Assembly: GCA_963798325.1 (NCBI GenBank)
Contig: CAWCSS010000001.1
Span: forward strand, 1,240,001 to 1,304,000
DNA: 64,000 bases
Source: Solirubrobacter sp963798325
GTDB lineage: Bacteria > Actinomycetota > Thermoleophilia > Solirubrobacterales > Solirubrobacteraceae
Direction: 5' to 3'
The notes under the pieces were generated by a model, which worked only from the letters and a program-made list of their open reading frames with translations, was not told the DNA's origin and made no database searches. Made by a program: the position numbers and the translations under genes. Below are positions 15,733-24,758 of this stretch, in pieces (position 1 is the stretch's first letter; each line of letters opens with the position of its first letter).

Positions 15733-17148
15733 TCACACGGCGGCCAGGATCTGCTCCGCTCCCTCGTCGACTCCCGACTCGCGTGGGCGCCTGCGCCGGT
15801 GGACGATCCCGTCCAGCGCGAGGGCGGCGGCGACGCTCAGCGGGCCGAGCGCGCTCAGCGCGTAGCGCGCGTCGTAGACCTGCGTGGCCACCGGGACGAC
15901 CAGGAGCACGTACGCCGTCGCGGTGTAGACGAGCGCGGCGCGGCGGGCGGCGCCGCGGGCGAGCAGCGGCGCGGCCAGTGCGAGCCCGAGCAGCAGCGCC
16001 ATCAGCGGCCCGCGGATCCAGGTCACGCTCATGTACGCGCTCGTGACCCCCGTGGCGACCCGATGCGTCTCAGGGATGTCCGGGTAGTAGCCGGACATCT
16101 CGTAGCGGACGAAGCCGGCGTCGCGCTCGAGCGTCGCCTGCGCGAAGTAGTGCGCCTGGGTCTCGCCCGAGCGCCGGCGGCGGTAGTGCTCGGGCCAGAC
16201 GTAGCGGGCGAAGTCCTGGCCGACGGCCTTGACGTAGTCGCCCTTCTGGGCCTTGAGCGCCGCGTGCGCGAACTCGCCGACCTGCTCGTCGTTGGTGTTG
16301 GGCGGGCCGAACGCGAGCCGCGCGGGTGAGCCGCCCGACCAGAAGTAGAAGTCGGTGCTGGGGCGCTCGCTCGGCGGGCGCTTCTCGCACAGCTTCTCGG
16401 TGCCCGCGGGCGGCGTGAACTTCGTGCAGTCGGCGAACTGCCCGACGCGCGAGTACGAGCTCCAGCCGGAGGCGCGCGAGAAGCCGGTGGCGCCGACCTG
16501 GTGCTTCTGGACCTGCAGATAGCCGCCGAGGACGACGGCCACGGCGACCGCCGCGATCGCCGCGCGCTTGAGGCCCTCCCGCGGCTGCGGCCACGCCAGC
16601 GCGAGCACGAAGATCGGCACCAGGAACAGGCCGATCGTGCGCACCGTGCAGGCGGCGGCGATCAGGAGCCCGGGCGCCAGCGCGTAGGCGAGGCGGTGCT
16701 GCGGCGCCTGCACCACCGTCAGCAAGGCGGCGGCGACGAGGAAGATGAACAACGAGTCCGAGAGCACGGCGTGCTCGATCAGCACGACGAAGCCGTCGAG
16801 CAGGATCACCGCGGGCGCGATCAGCGCGACCCACGGGGCGCTCGTGAGCTTGCGGACCGCGACGTAGAAGATCAGCGCGGTGGCGATCCCGAGCAGGTGC
16901 TGCAGGAGCGTGACCGCGATCACGCGGTCGCTGAAGACGTGGACGATCCGCAGGAAGATCGGATAGCCCGCCGGCCGGAAGAGGTCCGTGAACACACCGT
17001 CGCGGGCGGCCCGCGCGTAGGCGGCGGCGTCGTAGTAGCCGACGAACGCGGGTTTCCACGTCAGCGTGATCCACACGCGCAGCACGATGCCCAGCGCCAG
17101 CATCCCAGCGAGCACGGCGACGTGTCCAGGCTTCAGCCGCTCGAGCAC
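15733..17148 (-). CDS. polytopic membrane glycosyltransferase-like protein
   Basis: From GTG 17148 the protein has 471 residues and about ten transmembrane helices. The first external loop (VGYYDAAAYARAARDGVFTD) contains the Asp and Tyr seen in GT-C / family 39-like transferases, which use lipid-linked sugars. A large soluble loop sits near residues 235-370 (FADCTKFTPPAGTEKLCEKR). Frames upstream of 17148 are Arg/Ser-rich and antisense to the BLUF gene, so I excluded them. It likely decorates an extracellular glycan or protein; donor and acceptor are unknown. Confidence 0.8.
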   Translation of the reverse strand: MLERLKPGHVAVLAGMLALGIVLRVWITLTWKPAFVGYYDAAAYARAARDGVFTDLFRPAGYPIFLRIVHVFSDRVIAVTLLQHLLGIATALIFYVAVRKLTSAPWVALIAPAVILLDGFVVLIEHAVLSDSLFIFLVAAALLTVVQAPQHRLAYALAPGLLIAAACTVRTIGLFLVPIFVLALAWPQPREGLKRAAIAAVAVAVVLGGYLQVQKHQVGATGFSRASGWSSYSRVGQFADCTKFTPPAGTEKLCEKRPPSERPSTDFYFWSGGSPARLAFGPPNTNDEQVGEFAHAALKAQKGDYVKAVGQDFARYVWPEHYRRRRSGETQAHYFAQATLERDAGFVRYEMSGYYPDIPETHRVATGVTSAYMSVTWIRGPLMALLLGLALAAPLLARGAARRAALVYTATAYVLLVVPVATQVYDARYALSALGPLSVAAALALDGIVHRRRRPRESGVDEGAEQILAAV

Positions 17149-17239
17149 CCCGCGATTCTGCCAGGCGATCGAGCGACGCGTTCCAGCCGTTGGTCGACGA
17201 CCCGCAGCCGCGGCTGAACGAGCCGCATGTGAGGTGGGC

Positions 17240-17689
17240 TCAGCCGACCGGCTGCAGCGACTCGCGCATGAAGCCGATGACCTGTTCCTGCTCGGGCGTG
17301 ACGTGCGAGTCCGGCCCGGCGGCGACGATCTGGCCGCGCGACGCATTGCTCATCAGGCGCAGGTCGGGCCCGCCGTCCTCGGCGACCTTGGCCATCGCCC
17401 AGCGGCCGAAGACGCGGCTGTCGACGTCACCTTCCTCGAGGATCGTGATGCGGTCGTGGCGTGGATCGCGCTCGATGCGCTCGTAGAGATCGCGCACCGC
17501 CCGCTCCTCGCCCTCGAGCGCCTGCGCGAACGCGCTCTCGGTGATCAGCAGGGCGCCCGTGATCCCGAGGCCCTTGTTGTTGACGCGTGCGACGGTGAAG
17601 ATCGCGCCGAGCTCGCCTCCGCTCTCCTCGGGCGCGACCAGGCTGTGGCTTCTGTAGATCAGGCGGAACACTGTTGATGGCTCGGACAC
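17240..17689 (-). CDS. BLUF-domain blue-light photoreceptor
   Basis: This protein is a stand-alone BLUF domain of 149 residues that would bind FAD non-covalently. The photochemically essential residues are all present: Tyr12 (LIYRSHS), Asn38 (NNKGLGITG), Gln56 (FAQALEG), and Trp97/Met99 in the last strand (FGRWAMAKV). GTG 17689 with GCGAGG upstream was preferred to TTG 17701. The C-terminal tail (GPDSHVTPEQEQVIGFMRES) is a short helix with no effector domain, so it must signal by protein contact. A GGDEF-EAL protein lies far away at 54-56 kb. Confidence 0.93.
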   Translation of the reverse strand: MSEPSTVFRLIYRSHSLVAPEESGGELGAIFTVARVNNKGLGITGALLITESAFAQALEGEERAVRDLYERIERDPRHDRITILEEGDVDSRVFGRWAMAKVAEDGGPDLRLMSNASRGQIVAAGPDSHVTPEQEQVIGFMRESLQPVG

Positions 17690-17834
17690 GAGGCCTCGCA
17701 AAGGTCGCTCCGGCCGGATCGACGCCGGCCCTGACGGAAAACCTGGCTAGCAGCGGACGGGGCGCGTCGTCAAGAAAGCGGCGGCGATTACCAGATACGC
17801 GCATCAAGCTGGCGCGCCCGCGTCCAGGAACGCG

Positions 17835-19232
17835 TCAGGCCCGGAAGTCGGCCTCGGCGCGGCCGAGGTCGGTCGCCGGCGGCTCGCCGTGCAGGTACTC
17901 GGCGGCGATCGCGCCCCAGTCCCCGCTCACCCGCAGGCGGCTGAGGACGATGGCGACGAGCACGTGCATGCGGCGGATCAGGATCGTCTCGGCGGGGAGC
18001 GAGAACCGCCGCCCCTGCTCCTGGAACGCGGCCTGGCGCTCCTCGTCGATCTCGCCGAGCTCGCGCCGGCGCCGTTCGCGGCGCTCGTTGGATAGGCGCC
18101 GCTCACCTGGGACGGCGTACCAGCGGACGGCGCCGCGGGTCATCGTCAGCGCCAGCTCGGCGTCGAAGCCGTCGCGCTCGCGGACGTAGCCGCCGGCGTC
18201 CAGCGCCGCTTCGAGCGCCGCGGCGTCGTCCTCGCGCACGGCGAGCGCGATCGCGCGCTCGGCGTCGATCCGCGCGGCGTCGAAGTCACGGACGAGCCCG
18301 TAGTCGAGGAACGCCACGCGGCCATCCGGGCGCAGCAGGTAGTTGCCGGGATGCGGGTCGCCGAGCGCGATCCGGTGGCGGTAGAGCAGGCCGAAGAAGA
18401 AGCGGAAGACGATCTCGCCGTAGCGGTCGCGCTGGGCCTGGTCGAGCTCGCGGACGGCCTCGAAGCGCTCGCCCTCGACGTACTCGGAGACGAGCACGCG
18501 GCGGGTGCTGAGGTCGGTCCGGACCCGCGGCACCGAGATGAACGGATGGCCGCGGTAGAGGCGCTCGACGCGGCGCTGCTGCTGCGCCTCGAGCTCGTAG
18601 TCGAGCTCCTCGCCGATGCGCTCGCGCAGCTCGCCGAGCAGCGCCTTGGCGTCCAGGGTGGGCGCGATCCGCTTCAGCAGTGGGAGCAGCAGGGTCGCGC
18701 TGCGCAGGTCGCTGTCGACCGCCTCGGCCACGCCGGGGTACTGCACCTTGACCACCACGTCCTCGCCGTCGAGCGTGGTCGCGCGGTGCACCTGCCCGAT
18801 CGAGGCGGCGGCCAGCGCCCGCTCGTCGAACTCCGAGAAGACGCTGCTGAGCGGGCCTCCGAGCTCGGAGCGCATCAGCTTCTCGAGCTTGGCGAACGGG
18901 ACCGGCGGGACGTCATCGCGCAGCGTCGCGAGCTTGGACTCCAGCTCGGTCCGCTGCTCGTCCGGCAGCCCGTCGAACTCGACCATCGAGAGCAGCTGCC
19001 CGACCTTCATCGCCGCGCCGCGCATCCGGCCGAGCTGCTCGACGAGCTCGCCGACCAGGTTGGCGGTCCGCTCGTCGCGGGCGGCGGCGGCGCGCTCGGG
19101 CGAGCGCACGCGGTTGGCGGTGCGCATCCCCGCCCAGCGCAGGCCCTGGCCCGTGACCAGCCCGCCGACCCGCGCCGTGCGCGCGATCCGCCCGGTCGGG
19201 AGCCGCCCGGCCTCCTTGTCGTCGTCGCTCAC
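17835..19232 (-). CDS. ABC1/UbiB (AarF) family atypical kinase
   Basis: A protein of 465 residues with the family hallmarks: the KxGQ helix (GAAMKVGQLLSMVE), the AAASIGQVHRA loop replacing the glycine-rich loop, the nucleotide-binding Lys in VVVKVQYPGV, the catalytic DPHPGNYLL and the metal-binding FLDYGLVRD. Members are protein-kinase-like ATPases linked to quinone or isoprenoid-lipid metabolism. Start is GTG. No C-terminal membrane helix is obvious. No ubiquinone or menaquinone genes are adjacent, so its lipid partner is undefined. Confidence 0.92.
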   Translation of the reverse strand: MSDDDKEAGRLPTGRIARTARVGGLVTGQGLRWAGMRTANRVRSPERAAAARDERTANLVGELVEQLGRMRGAAMKVGQLLSMVEFDGLPDEQRTELESKLATLRDDVPPVPFAKLEKLMRSELGGPLSSVFSEFDERALAAASIGQVHRATTLDGEDVVVKVQYPGVAEAVDSDLRSATLLLPLLKRIAPTLDAKALLGELRERIGEELDYELEAQQQRRVERLYRGHPFISVPRVRTDLSTRRVLVSEYVEGERFEAVRELDQAQRDRYGEIVFRFFFGLLYRHRIALGDPHPGNYLLRPDGRVAFLDYGLVRDFDAARIDAERAIALAVREDDAAALEAALDAGGYVRERDGFDAELALTMTRGAVRWYAVPGERRLSNERRERRRRELGEIDEERQAAFQEQGRRFSLPAETILIRRMHVLVAIVLSRLRVSGDWGAIAAEYLHGEPPATDLGRAEADFRA

Positions 19233-19312
19233 AGCGGGCGACGATAGATGGTGCAGTTAAGGCACAGAAATGTGACGAATGCGTCTTGTTCCGTTGCACG
19301 ACCAGGGCGCAA

Positions 19313-20227
19313 ATGGTGAGGGTGCACGACAAACCTTCGGTCCTTGCTAACAAACGTCGTACGACGATCGCCGCGCGTCAGCACGGCGTGATCCGCGCGC
19401 GTCAACTCGGCCTCTCCGGGGCGGGCATCGCGTGGCGCGTCAAGAACGGGACGCTGCATCGCAAATACCGCGGCGTTTACGCGTACGGGCACGAGCGGCT
19501 CTCGCAGAAGGGCGAGTGGCTCGCCGCCGTCTACGCCGCGGGTCAGGGGGCCGCGCTCGCCTCCCTCAGCGCCGGCGTCCTGTTGCAGGTCTCACGCTTC
19601 AAGGAGACGGAGATCGAGGTGATCACGGCGGTCCAGAGACGGCCACAGGCCGGATTCCGGCTTCGTTCGAGCCGAAGCCTCACGCCGCGTGACGTGATCG
19701 TGTGGGACGGCATCCCGGTCACGACCGTCGCGCGCACGCTGGTCGACATGGCACGCGTGCTCGAGGCCGAGCAACTCGCGAACGTGATTCACGAGGCCGC
19801 GTTCCGCCGCCGCTTCAACCTGCGGGCGACGCGCGAGGCGATCGCTCGCGCGGGTGGGTGCAAGGCACTCGAACGGGCGATCGAGATGCACCTCTCCGGC
19901 AGCGCGGGCACGAAGAGCGACCTCGAGGACCGATTCCTGAAGCTCGTGCGTGCCGCGAGCCTCCCCGACCCGGTGATCAACACCCACCATCACACCGTCG
20001 AGGTCGATTGCCGCTGGGGCACGCTGTGCGTCGAGGTCGATGGCCCCAACCACGAGCGCGCGACGACTCGGGCCGCCGATCGCGCGAACACCGCGATCCT
20101 CGAGGCCAACGGCTGCACGGTCGTCCGCTTCACCTCCCGTGAGATCGATCATTCGCCCGAGCGCGTGATCGCGGCGCTCAGGGCGCTGCTCACACCCCGA
20201 TCGGCGCGTGTGACGCGATCCTCGTGA
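19313..20227 (+). CDS. AbiEi-antitoxin-like N-terminus with DUF559 nuclease-fold C-terminus
   Basis: Residues about 15-60 form a winged-helix AbiEi-type domain (TTIAARQHGVIRARQLGLSG followed by RVKNGTLHRKYRGVYAYGH). The C-terminal part is a PD-(D/E)XK-like DUF559 domain: KSDLEDRFLKLVRAASLPDP, NTHHHTVEVDCRW and LCVEVDGPNHE, then VVRFTSREI. Such proteins are abundant and often multicopy in Solirubrobacterales. No AbiEii toxin is adjacent, so it is probably not a working toxin-antitoxin pair. ATG 19313 was preferred to TTG 19286. Confidence 0.85.
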   Translation: MVRVHDKPSVLANKRRTTIAARQHGVIRARQLGLSGAGIAWRVKNGTLHRKYRGVYAYGHERLSQKGEWLAAVYAAGQGAALASLSAGVLLQVSRFKETEIEVITAVQRRPQAGFRLRSSRSLTPRDVIVWDGIPVTTVARTLVDMARVLEAEQLANVIHEAAFRRRFNLRATREAIARAGGCKALERAIEMHLSGSAGTKSDLEDRFLKLVRAASLPDPVINTHHHTVEVDCRWGTLCVEVDGPNHERATTRAADRANTAILEANGCTVVRFTSREIDHSPERVIAALRALLTPRSARVTRSS

Positions 20228-20237
20228 AGCGCGTCCG

Positions 20238-20900
20238 TCAGCGCTGGGAGGCGCGGACGAGGCCCGTCTCGTAGGCGAAGATCACGGCCTGCACGCGGTC
20301 GCGGAGGCCGAGCTTGGAGAGGATGCGACCGACGTGGGTCTTGACCGTCGCCTCCGAGACGACGAGCCGCTGCGCGATCTCGCCGTTGGAGAGCCCGCTG
20401 GCCACGGCCAGCAGCACCTCGTGCTCGCGCTCGGTCAGCGGATCGACGCGCTCGCCGCGGGCGGCGGGGGTGTCGGGGAACTGGTGCGCGTAGGCGTCGA
20501 GCAGCCGGCGGGTGACACTCGGCGCCACCACCGCGTCCCCGCCCGCGACCGCGCGGATGCCCGCCAGCAGCTCCTGCGGCGGCGCGTCCTTGAGCAGGAA
20601 CCCGCTGGCGCCCGCGCGCAGGCCCGAGAACGCGTACTCGTCGAGGTCGAAGGTGGTGAGGATCAGCACCCGCGCGGAGCTGCCCGAGGCGACGATCCGG
20701 CGCGTCGCCTCGATCCCGTCGGTGCGCGGCATGCGCACGTCCATCAGCACGACGTCGGGCTGCAGCGCCGCGGTGCGCTCCACCGCCTCCTCGCCGTCGG
20801 CGGCCTCGCCCACGACGTCCAGGTCGGGCTGGGCCTCGATGATCATGCTGAAGCCGGCGCGCAGCAGCGGCTGGTCGTCGGCGAGCAGGACCGAGATCAC
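20238..20900 (-). CDS. NarL/LuxR-type response regulator
   Basis: The 220-residue protein has an N-terminal receiver (acidic pair Asp8-Asp9, phospho-acceptor Asp54 in VVLMDVRMP, switch Lys in FLLKDAPP) and a C-terminal LuxR helix-turn-helix (LTEREHEVLLAVASGLSNGE, then VSEATVKTHVGRILSKLGL). GTG 20900 overlaps the kinase stop by four bases (GTGA). It ends an operon that runs ABC ATPase, permease, kinase, regulator. The 18-bp palindrome upstream of the operon at 23686-23703 is the likely binding site. Confidence 0.93.
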   Translation of the reverse strand: MISVLLADDQPLLRAGFSMIIEAQPDLDVVGEAADGEEAVERTAALQPDVVLMDVRMPRTDGIEATRRIVASGSSARVLILTTFDLDEYAFSGLRAGASGFLLKDAPPQELLAGIRAVAGGDAVVAPSVTRRLLDAYAHQFPDTPAARGERVDPLTEREHEVLLAVASGLSNGEIAQRLVVSEATVKTHVGRILSKLGLRDRVQAVIFAYETGLVRASQR

Positions 20901-21952
20901 GCGGCGCTCCCGAGCCGCGTCCGCACGCGCCAGCCGCCGTCCGGCGCGGGGCCGGCCTCGAGCTCGCCGCCGTAGACGGACGCGCGCTCGCGCATCCCGT
21001 TCAGGCCGTGCCCGGACCCCTGCGGGCGGCCGTCGCCGTCGTCGATGACCTCGACCTCCACGCCGCTCGCGTCGTAGCGCAGGCGGACGGTCGCGTGGGC
21101 CTCCGCGCCCGCGTGCTTGAGCGCGTTGGTGAGCGCCTCCTGCACGAGCCGGTAGACGGTCAGCTCGGCCCCCGCCCCGAGCGCGACGGGCGCGCCCGAG
21201 GTCTCGAGCGTGGCGTGCAGGCCGGCGCCGCGGACCTGTTCGAGCAGCGGGTCGAGGTCCGCGAGGCCCGGCTGGGGAGCGAGCGCCGTGGCCTCGTCCT
21301 CGCGCAGCACACCGAGCAGGCGCCGCATCTCCCCCAGCGCCTGGCGGCCGGTCGCGGACACCTGCGCCATCGCGCCGGACGCCCGCTTCGGATCGCGCTC
21401 GGCCATGTAGCCGGCGCCGTCGGCGAGCGCGATCATCACCGACAGGTTGTGGGCGACGATGTCGTGCATCTCGCGCGCGATCCGCGCCCGCTCGTCCGCG
21501 GCGACGCGCTCCTCGAGGCTGTCCACGTAGGCGCGCCGCGTGCGCACGTTGAGCCCGAGCACGACCGCGGCCGTGGCCATGCCGGTGAGCAGGACGAAGC
21601 TCGGCACCAGCGAGGGCGAGGCCCAGCGGGCGACGGCGAGCACGACGCCGATCTCGAGCATCACGCACGCCGCGATCACCCGCCCGCGCGGCTCCTGCGC
21701 CGCGACCGTGTAGGCCGCGACCAGCAGCGCGAGGTCGGCCACCAGCTGGATGTCCGCCAGCCACTGCCCGAAGGCCACGACGGCGATCACGCTGAACACC
21801 GCGAACGGTTGCCGGCGGCGGAAGAGGAGCGGGAGGATCAGGGCCACCGTGATCAGCCGGCCGGTGCCGTGCGTGCCGGCGACGCCGAGGACCAGCAGGA
21901 CCAGCACCAGCAGCAGGTCGGCGAGCGGCGGGTGACGGGGCAGGCGGTTCAT
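20897..21952 (-). CDS. sensor histidine kinase (HisKA_3/NarL type)
   Basis: Four or five N-terminal membrane segments (residues about 10-135) precede the dimerisation helix RARIAREMHDIVAHNLSVMI with phospho-acceptor His163. The ATPase domain has the N-box LVQEALTNALKHA and the GHGLNGMRERA box. There is no extracellular domain of any size, so the signal is probably sensed within the membrane or via the ABC transporter, as in other intramembrane-sensing kinases. ATG 21952 overlaps the permease stop (ATGA). Partner of the downstream response regulator. Confidence 0.93.
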   Translation of the reverse strand: MNRLPRHPPLADLLLVLVLLVLGVAGTHGTGRLITVALILPLLFRRRQPFAVFSVIAVVAFGQWLADIQLVADLALLVAAYTVAAQEPRGRVIAACVMLEIGVVLAVARWASPSLVPSFVLLTGMATAAVVLGLNVRTRRAYVDSLEERVAADERARIAREMHDIVAHNLSVMIALADGAGYMAERDPKRASGAMAQVSATGRQALGEMRRLLGVLREDEATALAPQPGLADLDPLLEQVRGAGLHATLETSGAPVALGAGAELTVYRLVQEALTNALKHAGAEAHATVRLRYDASGVEVEVIDDGDGRPQGSGHGLNGMRERASVYGGELEAGPAPDGGWRVRTRLGSAA

Positions 21953-22716
21953 GCGTCTCGGCGCATCAGCAGGACGGCGGCGAGGGCGATCGTAGCGGCG
22001 ATGTAGCCGCACAACAGGCCGAAGCCGCCCCACGCGCTCAGCGGGCCGGTGCTCGACACGGACGTGATCGTCAGCCCCGCCGCGGACGGCAGGTACGGGC
22101 CGATCCTCTCCCCCTTGGGCAGCACGTCGACGATCACCGGCACGACGAAGAGCACCAGCGTGAGCGTCGTGATCGCGGCCGCGGTGTTGCGCAGCAGCGC
22201 GCCGAGCGCGAGCCCGAAGCCGCCCATCGCGGCCAGGAAGAGCCCGCAGCCGAGGACCGCGCGGGTGACGTGCGGGTCGCCGAACGACGCGTCGACGTGC
22301 TTGGTGGAGAAGATCGCCTGGCCGGCGGTGAACGCCAGCACGCTGGCGATCGTGCCCAGGACGAGGGTGACCGAGAGGAACACGCCGAACTTGCTCCACA
22401 GCACCGGGAGACGACGCGGGACGGCGGCGAACGTCGAGCGGATCGAGCCGGTGGCGTACTCGCCGGTGATGACCATCGCGCCGAGCACGCCGAACGCGAT
22501 CTGCGCGAGATAGATGCCGCTGAGGCTGCGCTCGACCGCGTTGTAGCCCGCGGTCGGCGTCCCGTCGCGCCAGTCGCTGACGCTCAGCCACGGGACGAAG
22601 AGGCCGAGGCCGACCACGAGGCCGAGCGCCAGCAGCAGCGAGACGCGGCTGGAGCGCAGCGAGTGCAGCTTCGTGAACTCCGACGCGATCACGCGCGGGT
22701 AGGTGACGGCGGTCAT
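21949..22716 (-). CDS. ABC-2 type transporter permease
   Basis: A 255-residue protein with six hydrophobic segments and the ABC-2 arrangement: a cytoplasmic start (VIASEFTKLHSLRSSRVSLL), ITGEYATGSIRSTFAAVPRR between helices, and a terminal helix ending LLMRRDA. It overlaps the ATPase stop and the kinase start by four bases each. Together with the ATPase it forms an exporter, probably for a peptide, lipid or antibiotic controlled by the two-component system. Confidence 0.9.
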   Translation of the reverse strand: MTAVTYPRVIASEFTKLHSLRSSRVSLLLALGLVVGLGLFVPWLSVSDWRDGTPTAGYNAVERSLSGIYLAQIAFGVLGAMVITGEYATGSIRSTFAAVPRRLPVLWSKFGVFLSVTLVLGTIASVLAFTAGQAIFSTKHVDASFGDPHVTRAVLGCGLFLAAMGGFGLALGALLRNTAAAITTLTLVLFVVPVIVDVLPKGERIGPYLPSAAGLTITSVSSTGPLSAWGGFGLLCGYIAATIALAAVLLMRRDA

Positions 22717-23614
22717 GTGACGTACTCCAAGCTGTCGCGCGTGAGCTCCATGAACGCGTCCTCCAGTGACGCCTGGCGCGACGCGAGCTCGTGCAGCGTC
22801 AGGCCCGCGGCGGCGGCGCGCTCGCCGATCGCGTCGGTGGTGAGGCCGGCGACCTCGAGCACGCCCGGCTCGCCGGAGCCGATCGTCACGCCTTCGGCCT
22901 GCAGCAGCTCGCGCAGGCGGGTGGCGTGCGGGGAACGGACGCGCACGACCGCGGGCGAGGCCTGCGCGATGAAGTCCTCCGTCGAGCAGTCGGCGAGGAT
23001 GCGGCCACGACCGACGACGATCAGGTGGTCGGCCGTCAAGCGCCATCTCGCTCATCAGGTGCGAGGAGACGAAGATCGTCCGCCCCTCGCCGGCGAGCGT
23101 GCGCAGGAGCGTGCGGAATCCAGTGGATGCCCTCGGGATCGAGGCCGTTGACCGGCTCGTCGAGGACGAGCGTGTCCGGGTCGCCGAGCAGCGCCGAGGC
23201 GATCCCGAGCCGCTGGCCCATGCCGAGCGAGAACGTCCCGGCGCGCTTGCGGGCGACGCCCTGGAGGCCGACCAGTTCGATCACCTCGTCGACGCGGGAG
23301 CGGGCGAGGCCGTGGGTCTGCGCGAGCGCGAGCAGGTGGTTGCGGGCCGAGCGACCCGGGTGGATCGAGCGCGCCTCCAGCAGCGCGCCGACGCGGCGCA
23401 GAGGGTCCGGCAGGTCGCGGTAGCGGGTGCCGTCGACGGTGACCTCGCCCGAGGTCGGCGCGTCGAGGCCGACGATCATCCGCATCGTCGTCGACTTGCC
23501 CGCGCCGTTGGGCCCCAGGAATCCGGTCACGACCCCCGGCCGGACGCTGAACGAGAGCCCATCCACGGCCGTTTTCGCGCCGTAGCGCTTCTTGAGTTCG
23601 ATCGCTTCGATCAT
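22713..23614 (-). pseudogene. ABC transporter ATP-binding protein, frameshifted twice
   Basis: From ATG 23614 the ATPase reads normally: Walker A GFLGPNGAGKSTTMRMI, signature SLGMGQRLGIASALL, and Walker B TLVLDEPVNGLDPEGIHWI. The frame then breaks; removing one A from 23117-23118 restores RTLLRTLAGEGRTIFVSSHL, and removing one A from 23038-23039 restores the ending (TADHLIVVGRGRILAD and on to the stop at 22713). Both errors are doubled bases, so I think the gene is intact in the organism. With the permease it makes a drug- or peptide-type exporter; it is first in the four-gene operon. Confidence 0.85.
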
Positions 23615-23685
23615 CTGGCCGCAAGCTAGGCGGGCGGCGCGGTCGCGCACAACCGCCGCAAGGCTGATCTTCGGAGGCCGTCCGC

Positions 23686-23703
23686 GTACGACTTGAGTCG
23701 TAC
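23686..23703. promoter_or_regulatory. 18-bp palindrome, likely response-regulator site
   Basis: GTACGACT and AGTCGTAC arms are separated by TG. The site lies 72 bp upstream of the ABC/two-component operon start (23614) and 38 bp upstream of the divergent secreted-protein gene (23742). NarL-family regulators bind inverted repeats of this size, so it is the best candidate target of the operon's own response regulator. Confidence 0.65.
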
Positions 23704-23741
23704 TTCGACGCGATCGGCGGGTTTTTGGCAGTCTCGATGTC

Positions 23742-24692
23742 ATGCGGGCAAAGGTGGGGGCAGTACTCGTCGTGGCCATGCTGGTCTTCGCGGCGACGGC
23801 GCAGGCGTACGACTTCGGCAAGGAATGGGGCTACGCGGTCATCGCGGACAACCCGTTCAACGACCCCGGCACGGGCGCGCTGCTGCCCGCGACCCAGGTC
23901 TATCCACGCGGGCGGATCAGGGACAAGGACCCCAAGGACTGCTGCTTCGTGAAGCTCACGATGACCATCCTCGGGACCTCGGGCCAGAAGCTGGCGTCGT
24001 ACGCGATTCGCGAGGACGCCGGCAACTTCACCAACATCGATCGTCGCGTCGACACCAGCCCGAACGCGATCTCGGCCATCCAGTACGACTTCTGCCGCTC
24101 CGACGACAAGTGCGGCTCGCACACGATCACGCGCCCGCCGACGCCCGTGCCGCCGGGGACGACGCCCACGCCGGTCCCGACCACGGTGCCGACCCCGTCG
24201 CCGGACGTGGACGCCGACGGCGACGGCTACCCGACGACCACCGATTGCTCGGACGCCAACAACACCGTCCATCCGGGCGCGCCCGAGGTCCCCGGCAACG
24301 GCATCGACGACGACTGCGTGGGTGGCGATCAGCCCGGCAAGGTGGTCGCGCTGGTGCGCAGCAAGTTCTCGGTCGCGAGCCGGCGCTCGAGCCCGAAGGT
24401 CAACCTCCTGCAGGTCAAGGACGCCACGCCGGGCGCTCAGGTCGACGTGCTCTGCAGCGGCCGGCACTGCCCGTTCAAGCAGCGCACCCGCAGGGTCGGC
24501 AGCAGGGGCTCGGTGTCGCTGACCAAGCTCTTCCACAAGCGCCTGGCACCCGGGATCAGGCTCGACATCGTGGTCAGCCAGCCGAACACCATCGCCAAGG
24601 TCTCGCGCTTCTTGATCCGGCGCGGGAAGATCCCCGGGCAGCGCAGCATGTGCCTGCCCCTGGGCGCCACCAAGCCGCAGAAGACCTGCTAG
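23742..24692 (+). CDS. secreted protein with MopE-type metal-binding motif
   Basis: This protein of 316 residues opens with a cleavable signal peptide (MRAKVGAVLVVAMLVFAATA, cleavage near AQA-YDF). A cysteine-containing domain (residues 22-125) is followed by a Pro/Thr-rich hinge, then the calcium/metal motif DVDADGDGYPTTTDCSDANN with NGIDDDCVGGD, as in MopE-like repeats. The C-terminal domain has paired Cys (LCSGRHCPF). It is extracellular. The gene shares its upstream region with the ABC/two-component operon and its palindrome. Role unknown. Confidence 0.82.
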   Translation: MRAKVGAVLVVAMLVFAATAQAYDFGKEWGYAVIADNPFNDPGTGALLPATQVYPRGRIRDKDPKDCCFVKLTMTILGTSGQKLASYAIREDAGNFTNIDRRVDTSPNAISAIQYDFCRSDDKCGSHTITRPPTPVPPGTTPTPVPTTVPTPSPDVDADGDGYPTTTDCSDANNTVHPGAPEVPGNGIDDDCVGGDQPGKVVALVRSKFSVASRRSSPKVNLLQVKDATPGAQVDVLCSGRHCPFKQRTRRVGSRGSVSLTKLFHKRLAPGIRLDIVVSQPNTIAKVSRFLIRRGKIPGQRSMCLPLGATKPQKTC

Positions 24693-24720
24693 CCACCCGA
24701 CGTATCTAGAGGGGCCCGCT

Positions 24721-24757
24721 CCCCGTCCTTGGTGCAAAGACCAACGGAAGGACGGGG
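24721..24757 (+). promoter_or_regulatory. leader hairpin occluding the ribosome site
   Basis: CCCCGTCCTT (24721-24730) pairs perfectly with AAGGACGGGG (24748-24757), and GGT/ACC (24731-24733, 24740-24742) extends the stem inside. The right arm contains the ribosome-binding sequence of the lysin gene and ends one base before ATG 24759. There is no T-run, so a translational control stem is more likely than a terminator for the preceding gene. Confidence 0.55.
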
Positions 24758-24758
24758 A

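Noticed and set aside
19313..20227. Toxin-antitoxin pair
   Set aside because: Only an AbiEi-like domain is fused to DUF559; no AbiEii toxin gene neighbours it.
22713..23614. Programmed ribosomal frameshifting in the ABC ATPase
   Set aside because: Two separate shifts would be required, no slippery heptamer or stem is apparent, and each is explained by one doubled base.
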